Shown here: piece after piece, positions 1-10,535 of the stretch | Numbering within the stretch: position 1 is the stretch's first letter | How the letters are laid out: each line of letters starts with the position of its first letter | From: Branchipolynoe longqiensis | Taxonomy: Eukaryota > Annelida > Polychaeta > Phyllodocida > Polynoidae | Length of the DNA stretch: 64,000 nt | Direction of reading: 5' to 3' | NCBI GenBank assembly: GCA_030323885.1 | Contig: CM059186.1 | Location: forward strand, 173,377,743 to 173,441,742 | Notes under the pieces: generated by a model | The model's input: the letters and a program-made list of their open reading frames with translations, nothing else | Database searches by the model: none | What the model was told of the DNA's origin: nothing | Translations under genes and position numbers: made by a program

Positions 1-570
1 CTTGTTTGAATGCGCCGGCACTGGTCTTTCTTCCCTTGTCGCTGTGTACTGTAACAGAGCATGTCTTGTCTGAATGCGCCGGCACTGGTCCTCCTTCCCT
101 TGTCACTGTATACTGTAACAGAGCATGTCTTGTCTGAATGCGCCGGCACTGGTCTTCCTTCCCTTGTTGCTGTGTACTGTAACAGAGCATGTCTTGTTTG
201 AATGTGCCGGCACTGGTCTTCCTTCCCTTGTCGCTGTATACTGTAACAGAGCATGTCTTGTTTGAATGCGCCGGCACTGGTCTTCCTTCCCTTGTCGCTG
301 TATATGTAACAGAGCATGTCTTGTTTGAATGCGCCGGCACTGGTCTTCCTTCCCTTGTCGCTGTATACTGTAACAGAGCATGTCTTGTTTGAATGTGCCG
401 GCACTGGTCTTCCTTCCCTTGTCGCTGTGTACTGTAACAGAGCATGTCTTGTTTGAATGTGCCGGCACTGGTCTTCCTTCCCTTGTCGCTGTGTACTGTA
501 ACAGAGCATGTCTCGTTTGAATGCGCCGGCACTGGTCTTTCTTCCCTTGTTGCTGTGTACTGTAACAGAG
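1..570. repeat. 63-bp minisatellite, about 9 copies
   Basis: The unit carries the landmark gaatgcgccggcactggtc and recurs about every 63 bp, with mostly single-base differences and one 2-bp deletion near 303. The array runs off the left edge of the window. Because 63 is divisible by three, both strands stay open for long stretches, but the peptides are simply the repeat read in three frames and I do not call a gene. Confidence 0.93.
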
Positions 571-780
571 ACTGAGGGTGTAATGTTATTAGTGATGATC
601 GAGATGGATTGATGGTTGGATTAGTGTGCACCGGTGTTGTTAGAGTGCGTTTTGCAAAGCCGATTTCCGATTGTGATTCATAATAATCTGTTTGGAACAT
701 CTGACAAGACTCGTGTGCCATGCTTGTGTTGGTGATGCACCAAACCGCCGGTGCGCGAAACCGATGTCCCAACTTTTCGG

Positions 781-1043
781 TACACAAAATGTCAAGTCAC
801 AAAATGTCAGATACACGAAATGTCAGATACACAAAATGGCAGATATACAAAATCTCTGACACAAAAAATCTCTGATACACAAATCTCAGATACATAAAAC
901 ATCAGACACATAGAATATCATGTAGACAAAATATCAAGCACACAAATCATCAGATGCACAACACTTGAGATACATAAAACTTGAGTTACATGAAGCTTGA
1001 GATACACAAAACTTGAGATACAAAAACAATTTAGCTACACAAA
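781..1043. repeat. agatacacaaa short tandem array, left half
   Basis: Degenerate 16-19-bp units of the type cagatacacaaaatgtc. The same array on the same strand resumes at 5667, so the Polinton relic between them interrupted one continuous array. Confidence 0.85.
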
Positions 1044-1815
1044 AGTAGTATAGGAGGGTTCTTTTGAGCATACAATTAAGTAATCCTGGCTCTGAGAAGG
1101 TCCATTGACCTTAAATGCCCCCTCTGAGAGAGTCCATTGACCTTAGATGACCCCTTCTGAGAGCGTCCATGGGTGTGTGGGGGGGGGTTGTCCTTAGATG
1201 ACCCGTTTGTCCTTAGATGATCTACTTTAGGTATTGTTATTATGCGATAATGTGTATGATTGTGTGTGTGTGTGTGTGTGTTTTTCTGCCCAGACCCCCC
1301 CCCCCCCCCCCAGTAAAACCCGAAGCGGTGACATGATTGAGTGAGTTGGTGTTGGTAGAGGTCATAGAGTTCATTTATCCTAGCCATCTGTCGTTTTGTG
1401 TGTGGGTGCAAACCCATACAGTGGCGGCAGCGGGTTGGTGATGGAGGTGGTGGTGGATGTTATTGCTAAAAATAGAATGCTTCCCCCCCCCCCCCCGAAA
1501 ACCCGAAGTGGTGACGTCATTGAGCTAGTTGGTAGAGGTCATAGAGTGTATTTATCCTGGCCATCTGTTGTTATTGCTTTTTATGTGTGTGTGTGTGTGT
1601 GCGCACACATGCGCGTGTGTGTATGCATCATTGAGCTGGGTGAGGATGGTGGTGGTTGTTACTGCTAAAAATAGAATCAGGGAGGGAGGGGGTAGACACT
1701 TTCAGCAGTAACATCTGCCACCCCCAGCATTCTTCCCCCCACCCCAAAAAAAAACATACGGTGACGTCATTCAGCGGCGGCGGTGGGTTGGTGATGGTCG
1801 AGATCTAGATGTGCT
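1044..1815. repeat. Polinton left terminal inverted repeat
   Basis: It matches the reverse complement of the 4484-5666 end: the outer 'gggttcttttgagcat' block, two 'tccttagatga' blocks, the 'aggtattgttattatg' block and inner units with poly-C runs and 'gtggtggatgttattgc'. It is shorter than its partner because the inner unit is repeated fewer times. Confidence 0.8.
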
Positions 1816-1895
1816 ACAGCTGTAGAAAATATGTTAGCATTTTATATATCTATGCGAATTGACCCATTGAAAACTGCAATCTCCACCAGGAATAG

Positions 1896-3620
1896 CGCGA
1901 AGATTGCTATTCCACTTCCAGTGCGCCAAAGAGAATGAATGCTTCTTTTCAAGTTTTTGTGAGCGAGATGCGGATCTTTATACCAAGATCAAGACTTGTG
2001 CTTTTGGAGGACCAAGTATAATCTTTAAAAGATTTGCTAAGGTGGGTGAGACGGTTCTATGCAATAATCCTGAGCAACCCTGTCGTTCTATACAAGGTTA
2101 TGACTCTAATGTGATGTAAGTATATTGTCTCTCGCAAAAACTACCTGTTTTGTTTCCTTTTAGACGAAAGTTAGAAAATAACTTTAAACCTCAGTGTACC
2201 TGGAAACATCTTGATATGCATAAATGGATGAATTGGGAATCTCAGACAAATAATATTAGAATTGAACATAAGATCAACACTGGAAAAGAGTTTCAAATTG
2301 GACACCACCTCCACCACCACCACAGAATCAATAGCGAGAGACAAAAAGCAGAAAGAGTCCCATCTTCAGACTTTGGCTAGAGAAAAATACATTCGACAGT
2401 GTGGATTTAATTTGGTGCCGCTTTCTGAATGCGAGTTTAAAAAGCTTTTGCGAGAGGATAACTCCAGAGCACAAGCTGCAAATGAATTTCTCCCACCATT
2501 CTACATTAAACATCCCCACAGCGTTTCTCTAGAAACCATCCTGAAAGCGGTTGAGAGTGGGGAGTTAACAGGTATGGTGGAGGTGGATATTCACGTTCCC
2601 ACTGTATGGCCTAAAGGGAAGGAGCAGGAGATCTCTCCTAAGGAATTCTTTTCAGAAATGTCTCCTATATTTTGTAATGTTGACATTCCATTGAATGAGT
2701 GGAGTCCCCTTATGCGTCAATTTGCATTTAAGAAAGTTTCAAAAGATCCTGTGAATACACGAAGACTTCTGGTGGGTGGAATGCGAGGTGAGCAACTACT
2801 TCTAGCTACTGACCTATTACAATTTAATCTTAGTATGGGTCTTAGTATGGATCAATTCGCTTAGACATCCCAGTGCAACTCGGTTTCTTTGTTTTAAATA
2901 CAACTAAGTTGGTTCTTTTACAATGGTATTACTGCTTTCTAATTAAATTCATTGATAGAAGTGACTTTGAATTAACCCATTGTGATACGGATAGTTTGTA
3001 TATGTCGATTTCTGGGAGAGATCTGATCAATGTTGTGAAACCATCGAGAAAGAAAGAGTTTTTGAGTATGCTTTATGGTCATTGTAATCATTATGGTTAC
3101 TTTAAATGGGAAAATGGATTCTAATTACCTAGAGATTGTTGTCAGAAACATCATGAACATGATAAACATGAGATCGGAATATTTAAGAAAGAGTATACAG
3201 CAACTACTTCCTATTGTTTGAATTCTAAAACATATCTGCTTATAAAGGAAGTTGATGGTGGGGGAGAGAGTGGAGTGAAAACCCATGAAAAGGTGTCTTG
3301 TAAATCCATTAATGTTTAATGAAGAATCGTACTTCTGTAAAGGATTTTATGCAGATGCGTTATTTAGAAGGGAGAGCGGATCGGGTATAAATACAGGATT
3401 CAGAGCTCATCACAATTCGTTTGGACATATAAGGAACGACGAACAGGTTTTACTTTTTTATACATTAAGAGACATGTGATGAAAAATGGGATAGACACAC
3501 TTCCATTGGAAATGTCACTCACACCATGGACAAATTACAACTCCTTCATTATACCTTTAACTAGCTGCTTGTCTAATGATTTTCCACTGAAACTCGACAA
3601 GTTTGGGAAATCCTTTGAAT
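1896..3620 (+). pseudogene. Type B DNA polymerase remnant (Polinton PolB)
   Basis: Conceptual translation across three frames gives ordered pieces of a protein-primed family B polymerase palm. There is a GGPSIIFKRF-type segment and GYDSNVM (motif A region) near 2095, then RRKLENNFKP and the TGKEF block. A cysteine/glutamate-rich ECEFKKLLRED segment follows, then LLLATDLLQF, and finally motif C as HCDTDSLYMSISG around 2980-3018. The C-terminal thumb follows to about 3540 (SGSGINTGFRAHHNS). An in-frame TAA at about 2117 directly follows motif A and is continuous with coding sequence after it, so it is a nonsense mutation rather than an intron. Several frameshifts and stops follow. The N-terminal exonuclease part is missing. 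The gene is non-functional as read. Confidence 0.85.
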
Positions 3621-3649
3621 GACCACTAGACAGCATAGAAGATGTTTGT

Positions 3650-3703
3650 TTGTTGTTGTTTTACGTCCTAGCAACATCTAAGGTCATATCAGAGTGAAGA
3701 TCT
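3650..3703 (-). repeat. SINE-A tail-only fragment
   Basis: On the minus strand it contains gatatgaccttagatgttgc, the aggacgtaaaac segment and a CAAA-type end, with no SINE body. It lies at the 3' end of the PolB remnant. A target duplication is not clear (possible gaagat). Confidence 0.75.
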
Positions 3704-3787
3704 AACGGTCCTCGGTTCAATCCCGGGTCTGGGCAACTTCAGTTTTCTTTACTTACACACACACACGCACACACACACATACTCATT

Positions 3788-4255
3788 TCAGACAGTGATA
3801 TTGTTGTCATTGTTATCATCATCGCTGATATCAATGGATTCCAACATCATAGTTCGCCAACCAAAGAAGGGCCACTTCCAATGCATTCCATATGAAATAA
3901 TCTGAGCATTGTTAAAGACAAATGAAATCTCCTGTAAAGACGCTTCTTTATTCGGAATGAGAATGCAGGAAAAACGCTTCCGTCCATAGACAATAGCGCA
4001 GCAAATTAAATTGTTATATTGAAGACTGTCTGTAAGTTGTGGGAACAATTTCCCACTAGATCTATCAATAACTCCAACACCGGCACAATGAACTATGATA
4101 TGAATACTCACGCTATTCACATACAATTGAAATCTCACAGGATATACTTGTGTTTGGGGTTGTGATGCGTGATATAGAATGATGTAATCAATATCATGAG
4201 TCTGTAACAATTGTTCAAATTCCTGTAATGCTGTAAGCAAGGGTTGAAGTTTCAT
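3788..4255 (-). CDS. Uncharacterised 155-aa ORF inside Polinton
   Basis: This is an intact reading frame on the minus strand, converging on the polymerase. I do not recognise the protein. It begins MKLQPLLTALQEFEQLL, is rich in I, V and aromatic residues, contains YVNSVSIHIIVHCAGVGVID, and ends in a D/N-rich tail. It is not low complexity, unlike most long frames in this window, and it starts 8 nt after the stop of another minus-strand frame, suggesting two neighbouring element genes. It may be a fast-evolving small Polinton protein. Confidence 0.5.
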   Translation of the reverse strand: MKLQPLLTALQEFEQLLQTHDIDYIILYHASQPQTQVYPVRFQLYVNSVSIHIIVHCAGVGVIDRSSGKLFPQLTDSLQYNNLICCAIVYGRKRFSCILIPNKEASLQEISFVFNNAQIISYGMHWKWPFFGWRTMMLESIDISDDDNNDNNITV

Positions 4256-4265
4256 ATTTAATCAA

Positions 4266-4427
4266 TGATGTTTATTCTCCTTCCAAATGGAAATGAAATC
4301 ATGAATATGCTCTTTATCCAAAGGAATATGAATACTCTGAATATTCCTATATCTTTTGAAATCCTCCATCAAAGCGTGTTCACTATCATTGTGCGATATC
4401 TTCCGATATGTCACCCATTCTCACTTG
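4266..4427 (-). pseudogene. C-terminal remnant of a Polinton ORF
   Basis: The minus-strand frame reads EWVTYRKISHNDSEHALMED and onward to WKENKHH before a stop just upstream of the 155-aa ORF. Its 5' end hits a stop codon at about 4428, so only about 53 codons stay open. The composition is that of a real protein rather than a repeat. I do not recognise the family. Confidence 0.4.
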
Positions 4428-4483
4428 CAACAAATCCATCCAAACAGTGACGTCATCGATAGTGCTGAGCGTCATCAACAACC

Positions 4484-5666
4484 CGCCGCCACTCAATGAC
4501 GTCACCGTATGGGTTTTTTGCGGAGGGAATGCTGCAGTGGCGGATGTTACTATGAAAAGTCTCTACCCTCCCCAATTCTATTTTTAGCAATTACATTCAC
4601 CACCTCCATCACCAACCCGCCGATGCTCAATGACGTCGCCATATGGGTTTTTTGGGGGGGAATGCTGGGGTGGCAGATGTTACTGCAAAAAGTCTCTACC
4701 CTCCTCCCTCCCCGATTCTATTTTAGCAATAACATCCACCACCTCCATCACCAACCCACCGCCGCCACTCAATAACGTCACCGTATGTTTTTTTGGGGGG
4801 GGGAATGCTGGGGGTGGCAGATGTTACTGCTGAAAGTGTCTACCCCCTCCCTTCCTAATTCAATTTTTAGCAGTAACAACCACCACCACCACCTCCGTCC
4901 CCGATTCTATTTTTAGCAATAACATCCACCATCACCTCCATCACCAACCCACCGCCGCAGCTCAAAGACATGACTGTATGGGTTTTTGGGGGGGGAATGC
5001 TGGGGGTGGCAGATGTTACTGCTGAAAGTGTCTACCCCCTCCCTCCCTGATTCTATTTTTAGCAGTAACAACCACCACCATCCTCACCCAGCTCAATGAT
5101 GCATACACACACGCGCATGCACACACATACACACAAAAACAATAACAACAGATGGCTAGGATAAATGCACTCTATGACCTCTACCAACTAGCTCAATGAT
5201 GTCACCACTTCAGGTTTTCAGGGGGGTTTTGGGGGGAAGCATTCTATTTTTAGCAATAACACCCACCACCACCTCCATCACCAACCCCCCACCGCTCAAT
5301 GACGTCACCGTATGGGTTTGCACACACGCACACAACGACAGATGGCTAGGATAAATGAACTCTATGACCTCTACCAACACCAACTCACTAAATGACGTCA
5401 CCACTTCGGGTTTTACGGGGGCGTCTGGGCAGAAACACACACACTCAATCATACGCATCATCACATAATAACAATACCTAAAGTAGGTCATCTAAGGACA
5501 AATGGGTCATCTAAGGACAAACCCCCCCCCCCACCCCCATGGACGCTCTCAGAAGGGGTCATCTAAGGTCAATGGACTCTCTCAGAGGGGGGGCATTTAA
5601 GGTCAATGCACTCTTCAGAGCCAGGATTACGTAATTTTATGCTCAAAAGAACCCTCCAATACTACT
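4484..5666. repeat. Polinton right terminal inverted repeat, internally expanded
   Basis: Reverse complement of the left terminal repeat. Its inner part consists of four to five tandem copies of a roughly 130-170-bp unit (tatgggttttttgggggg, ggcagatgttactgc, tctaccctcc, ttctatttttagcaat, ccatcaccaaccc), starting near 4505, 4645, 4785, 4975 and 5225. The left repeat has only two to three such units, so the two ends have evolved unequal lengths. Confidence 0.8.
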
Positions 5667-6290
5667 CACAAAGCATCACATGCAACCATCGAATACACAA
5701 GACATCAGGTACATAAACATCGGGTACATAAATCATCAGATGCACAAAGCATCAAATACGCAAAGCATCAGATACACAAAACAGCATATACACAAAGCAT
5801 CAGATACATAAAACACAAAATACACAAACCACCAAATACACAAAACATCAGATACACAAAGCATCAGATACACAAATCATCAGATACATAAAACACAAAA
5901 CATCAAATACACAAAACATCAGATACATAAAGCATCTGATAGGCCTACACAAAACATCAGATACATAAAACACCAAATACACAAAACACCAAAAACACTA
6001 AACATCAAATACAAAAAAACATTAGATACACAACCCTTGAGATACAAAAACCTTGAGAAATACAAAACATCAGATACAAGCATCAGATACACAAAGCATC
6101 AGACACACGAAACATCATATACAAACATCAGAGATACAAAACATCAGAGATACACAAAACCTCTAACACACAAGTCCTGGTACGCAACACATCCGACATA
6201 AAACCTCTGAAGCACACAACCTCTGACGCACACAACCTCTGATGGCCACAACCTCTGACACATATAACCTCTGGCATGCAACACCTTTGA
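5667..6290. repeat. agatacacaaa short tandem array, right half
   Basis: Continuation of the 781-1043 array, with units such as catcagatacacaaagcatcag, grading near 6170-6290 into a 'aacctctgacacata' variant. No coding potential. Confidence 0.85.
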
Positions 6291-6787
6291 CACGGAACCC
6301 TGGACACATACATCCACATACTACTCCGGATACACAAACCCTTCACCTACTCTTAAAGTGCTACACACAACACCAACAAAAAAGAGGGGAGAAAACCAAA
6401 ATAATAGACCCAAGACGATTATCCTCCGATCTGACAGGCGGCGTCCCACGATTGCATGCAACCATGGTAACTCACGTGACCACGCGGAACGCAGGCCTCG
6501 CCGTCTGCACCCCCATCCCCACACACACACAAACACTCACTCACAAAAAGCCCACCAGAGGGCGACCGGCAACTGCCGCCATTCAATAATTTCCACAAAC
6601 GCGTGGGAATGGAGGTTTAAATATGTTAAACCTCCATTCATTACTACCAAAAAAAGGGAGAAGTGTTTGTTAGTAGAGTAGATAGAACTTAGAAGTATAA
6701 GCGTCCAGATGGTCAGATCCTGCCGCCGAAATGTGTATTGGAAACCTTTGAAGTTTCTCACTCACTCCACCTATAATTGTATAATTA
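6291..6787. other. No feature recognised
   Basis: Unique-looking sequence of about 0.5 kb. Small frames on both strands have no recognisable domains. Nothing assignable seen. Confidence 0.5.
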
Positions 6788-6960
6788 CCTCTCTCTCCCT
6801 CTCTCTCCCTCCTCTTCTCTCCCCCCTCTCTCCCCCCTCTCTCTCTCTCCCCCCCTCTCTCACTACCCTCTCTCCCTCCCTCTCTCCCTCTTTCCCTCCC
6901 TCTGTACCTGTCGCCCTCCCTCTCTACCTCTCGCTCCCTCTCTGCCTTCCTCTCTCCATA
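6788..6960. repeat. CT-rich polypyrimidine tract
   Basis: Continuous cctctctccctc-type sequence, pyrimidine-only over long stretches on the + strand. Frames across it are Ser/Leu/Pro artefacts. Confidence 0.9.
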
Positions 6961-7031
6961 TAACCTGCGCCTAATGCCCTGTAATAACAAGGTGGGTTCT
7001 AGGCAGGGACTAACATACTCAGGACCAGCCT

Positions 7032-7785
7032 GGGCCCGTATGCATGAAGAATTGTTTATTGGCTCCGGTGTTAAGGGCCGGGTCCGGGTTAGCTAACGCC
7101 GGCTTTGGAAATTCGGTCACGGGGTATGTATGGAGCCAAAGCATGGAGGCGTTAGCTAACCTAGAGGTTATTTATAGATTTGGGAAATCCCTCTGTGCCA
7201 GTAGCTTGTTTTGTGTACATTCGTCGTTTTGACAATATTAATATCGTCGCCGTTGTAGCGGCAGCGTTACTTTCGGTTCGTTTTTGCGGTTAATTTGCTC
7301 AAATATCACTTGTACAGTATGTAATTCTGTTAAATATGATCGCATTGAACAGATTTGGGCCTAATATATTGCCACCGATGTGGCGGCGGCGGCGATGTTT
7401 TGTTGATCTTCGACAGTATGGATAGCGACGTCGATGCGGTGATGACGGCGATTTGTTTTGTGTACATTCGTCAATTTGACAATATTAATATCGCCTTCAT
7501 TGTAGCGAAGGCGTTAATATCGGTTCGAATTTAGCGTTAATTTAATTAAATTTCACGATTTGAGTATGTAATTCTGTTAAATATGATCGCATTGAATAGA
7601 TTTGCACCTAATCGGTCCCTAACCCCGACGGTAAACTTGATATGGGTTGGGGTTAGCGTAGACGCCTTTAAACTCGTGGAGTTTCCCTAACCCGGCCACA
7701 TGCATACCGACTTTTCGCCACTAACCCGGAGATCGCCGCTAACCACGGGTTTGGCTCGCTAACACTGCTCCATGCATAAAGGCCC
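7032..7785. mobile_element. Satellite-filled, Harbinger-like non-autonomous element
   Basis: Ends gggcccgtatgcatgaag and the inverted catgcataaaggccc. The interior holds two copies of a roughly 190-bp unit marked by gacaatattaatatcg, a GCC/GGC-rich core and gaatagatttg. It shares structure with 16694-17597 and 31820-32753. The GGGCC...GGCCC ends resemble PIF/Harbinger termini, but no 3-bp target duplication is evident, so the superfamily call is tentative. Confidence 0.65.
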
Positions 7786-7816
7786 AGTTCACAGAATACC
7801 CCGTGCCTATTCCGAG

Positions 7817-7870
7817 TACAGTAAAACCTCTCTAAATCGACTTTAAATGGTCGATTTAGGGAGTTTACAA
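7817..7870. repeat. pogo/Tigger-like MITE end fragment
   Basis: tacagtaaaacctctctaa followed by sequence matching the end of the MITE at 54518-54699 with an internal deletion. Only one end is present. Confidence 0.6.
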
Positions 7871-7887
7871 AAAATTGTTATAAAGAT

Positions 7888-7997
7888 TGTCGTGGGGGTG
7901 ATGAAAATGGGAAATATTGCGCCTAGAGCGGGACTCGAACCCACATCTCTTTGCATTCCGGGCCAGTGTGCTAACCATTACACCACCTAGGCTCCTA
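7888..7997 (-). repeat. tRNA-Gln-like unit, single copy
   Basis: Reads GCCTAGGTGGTGTAATGG (A box) to GGTTCGAGTCC (B box) on the minus strand and ends cacccccacgaca, the same 3' end as the LTRs of the miniature element at 58495-58997. Upstream it differs from those LTRs beyond about 15 nt, so it is a divergent or truncated relative and not a demonstrable solo LTR. Confidence 0.75.
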
Positions 7998-8176
7998 AGA
8001 CAACATCCCCCTCTTGATAAATAGCACATGTAATACAAGGACTATAGAGTAAAGCTCTTATATCAACAATAACAAACAAGAAATAACAAACAAATTAAAT
8101 TAATTTAAGATATCTTTAATATTAGCTAGGCTTCTTTTCATATCTTTATTATTAGCTAGGCTTCTTTTCATATCAC

Positions 8177-8234
8177 CCGTCCTGATATGACCTTAGATGT
8201 TGCTAGGACGTAAAACAACAACAAACAAACAAAC
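8177..8234 (+). mobile_element. 58-bp SINE-A tail-only insertion with target duplication
   Basis: Consists only of ccgtcctgatatgacc, the tail and a CAAA end. It is flanked by a perfect 11-bp direct repeat, tttcatatcac, at 8166-8176 and 8235-8245, so it is a real insertion and not an eroded longer copy. Confidence 0.88.
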
Positions 8235-8608
8235 TTTCATATCACAATCACAATAATAATACATATTTCATCCACAGGCACACACATATAATAATTGCCC
8301 ATTTCAATGTTAAGTACAATTCTCTTGTCACAATTTCATATCAAGTGGACCGGCCACATTAATAGTTCACACTTTGTAATAGTTCATATCATAGCATCTT
8401 GCCAAGGCACAGATCCAGCTTCAAACACGTAATAGGCACCAAGATATTGCCTCTGGTATTTCGCAGCCATTGTCATTCTGTTCTCACATGCGCCATAGAT
8501 TCCGGTGAGAGGATTGTTCAGTCTCCAGGCTCCAGGAACGATGTTGTGATTTAGTGTCCTCCTGGTCCATCTCTGTATTGTGATGAGCTGAGTACTGCAT
8601 CCGCGTCA

Positions 8609-8905
8609 AATTATGTTTGTTTGTTGTTGGTTTACATCCCAGCAACATCCAAGGTCATATCAGGATGGGTACCGACTTGTGACAGTGCGCACTCATGGCG
8701 ACTTTATAGTGCTGTCCCACTGGGAAACCAGGCCGCCGGCACCATGAGCACACCAGTCCTTGCCCTTTCCTAATAATGCCGAGCGCCTGGCTAGGAAGCG
8801 ACAAGTATCAATTTTAAAGTCATTGGTTTGACTCGACTGGGACTCGAACCCACGATCTACCAGCACGGGAGACGGACGCTCTAACTCATTCGGCCATCCC
8901 GTCTG
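8609..8905 (-). mobile_element. SINE-A, near full length, inside Harbinger transposase
   Basis: From the CAAA-type end at 8609 to the tRNA-like head (acgggatggccgaatgagtt on the minus strand) at about 8905. It has the head subtype with a 'gtccgtctcc' anticodon region. It separates the catalytic and C-terminal parts of the transposase. Confidence 0.9.
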
Positions 8906-9454
8906 GTAGGCAGATATATGCCAACACTATCAGCTTCTGTCTCATGGTTGTTAGGAGGCACTGGTAGCTGTGAGCTAGAATCCCGAATGCATTTTTGACA
9001 ATTCGAAGGACCTGGACAGTCGGTAGTTGAAGATTCTTTCCAGAATTGTTAGGTGACACTTGGAGAACGGTTTCATCAACCATGTTCTCAGGGCAAATGC
9101 ATCATCAGCAACTATGAAGTATGGCATATCCCGCTCATCATGTGGTAGTGGTTCTGCAGCTGGTATACCAAGTCGTTTGCCTTCTATGTACTGCTTCAGT
9201 TCTGAACGGTTGAAGACCTGAGCGTCTCCTGCAGAGCCATTGCTCCCAACGTCGACCCAAGAGAATTTGTAGTCACCATCCACTAGAGCCATCAATATGA
9301 TAGAGTGGAATCCCTTGTAGTTGTAGTACTCAGATCCTCCATGGGCTGGGCATTGGATCGGGATATGTTTCCCATCAAGGGCTCCTAGGCAATGCTGAAA
9401 CTGCCATCTTGTTGAGAACTGCTCAGCAATACCTCTCCATTCCGGTGTAGCAGG

Positions 9455-10535
9455 AAATCGCAAACCCTGTAAATCGCAAACCCCCACTTGTGATTTCCTA
9501 GGAAATCGCAAACCCCCATGCCATATATGGGCATGGGGGGTTTGCGATTTCCTAGGAAATCGCATATCCCCCCTGGAGATCGCAAACCCCCTGTCATGGT
9601 ATAAAACCCCTGCCCGATCGCAGCCCCTGCCGTGAAGACAGTTGACTAAGCATTTATTTTTGTAAAATAAATTAAAACACTTTCAGTGGATCGATTAAAA
9701 ATATCTTAATGCGCGATTGAAGAGGAAGATCTGAAGTATTTAATGTAACCTAAGAGCAATTTATGCTGAAAGTATTAAAACCAGAGATAATAGTGAAAGT
9801 TGGGATATTCTGAGTGTCAGTGCAATCTTCATACAGAAAAAGTGAAATATCTATGAAACTTACACCACCTAGACACAAACCGCTTGAAACACATATAGAA
9901 AACATATACAATGAATAGATTATATTAAATTTATATGGTTAGGGTTCTGGATTTCTATTAATCTTTAATAGACACTGGCAGTGTGTATTCGTTCTGCAGC
10001 CGAGCTGAGCTTGTTTACAACCTCTGCGCATGCGCAGAAGCCACGACAGGGGCGGCGATTTGTTTACTTTACGTTCGTCGAATTTAGGGTTAAATTGGTC
10101 AAATTTCACTTATTTGGTTACCAATTTAACCCTAAATTCGAAGCGTTATTAAGGCTAACCGCCGCATTGGCGGCGATATTACTAGTTATTTTTTCGAATC
10201 GATGAACGTAAAGTAAACAAATCGCCACCCCCGCCAGTATGGCAAGGGAGGTCGATGCGGCGGCGGCGATGTGTTTACTTTACGTTCGTCGATTCGAAAA
10301 TATAACTATTAATATCGCCGCCAATGTGGCAGTAGCCTTAAGGAGGGTTCGAATTTAGGGTTAATTTAATGAAATTTCACGATTTGAGTATATAATTCTG
10401 TTAAATATGGTCGCATTGAATAGATTTGGCCCGAATCGGTCCCAAAACACAGGGGGGTTTGCGATTTCCAGGGGGGGTTTGTGATTTCCTAGTAAATCGC
10501 AAACCCCGGGGTGTGCAATTTCCAGGGGTTTGCGA
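9455..10535. mobile_element. Palindrome-rich 1.1-kb insertion
   Basis: Both ends are arrays of an inverted pair: ggaaatcgcaaaccc outward-facing and gggtttgcgatttcc inward-facing, joined at cctagg. The middle holds two inverted arms of the 'taatatcgccgcc' unit (10050-10210 against 10230-10390) that also fills the Harbinger-like elements, and a 170-bp block shared in inverse orientation with 28283-28638. It splits the Harbinger transposase frame. I do not know the family. A foldback-like or composite DNA element is the best description. Confidence 0.7.
9492..9563. repeat. Roughly 72-bp near-perfect palindrome
   Basis: Centred on ccata/tatgg at 9525/9526. The arms read gatttcctaggaaatcgc, then aaacccccatg, with only single-base bulges. 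Extrusion as a cruciform is plausible. Confidence 0.85.

Larger units (their letters stand above)
1044..5666. mobile_element. Short, decayed Polinton/Maverick element
   Basis: The element starts AGTAGTATAGGAGG and ends CCTCCAATACTACT, so it has the AG...CT termini expected of Polintons. It is flanked on both sides by the 6-bp sequence CACAAA (1038-1043 and 5667-5672), the target duplication length known for this superfamily. Long terminal inverted repeats enclose a decayed protein-primed type B DNA polymerase and two short minus-strand reading frames. Typical Polintons are about 15-20 kb and also encode integrase, ATPase, protease and capsid proteins. None of those is recognisable here, so this is an internally deleted relic of 4.6 kb. 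Confidence 0.85.

Noticed and set aside
1..570. Regular 63-bp repeats as a possible CRISPR-like array or coding tandem-repeat protein
   Set aside because: No spacers: the whole 63-bp unit repeats. Open frames are only the repeat read in different frames. The context is eukaryotic.
2117..2163. Short intron in the PolB frame (gtaagt...ttttag)
   Set aside because: Translation through the segment continues the polymerase (VYCLSQKLP then RRKLENN), so the TAA is a nonsense mutation.
7817..7870. Ultra-short MITE made only of terminal repeats
   Set aside because: Comparison with 54518-54699 shows it is one end with an internal deletion, since the subterminal motif itself is repeated.
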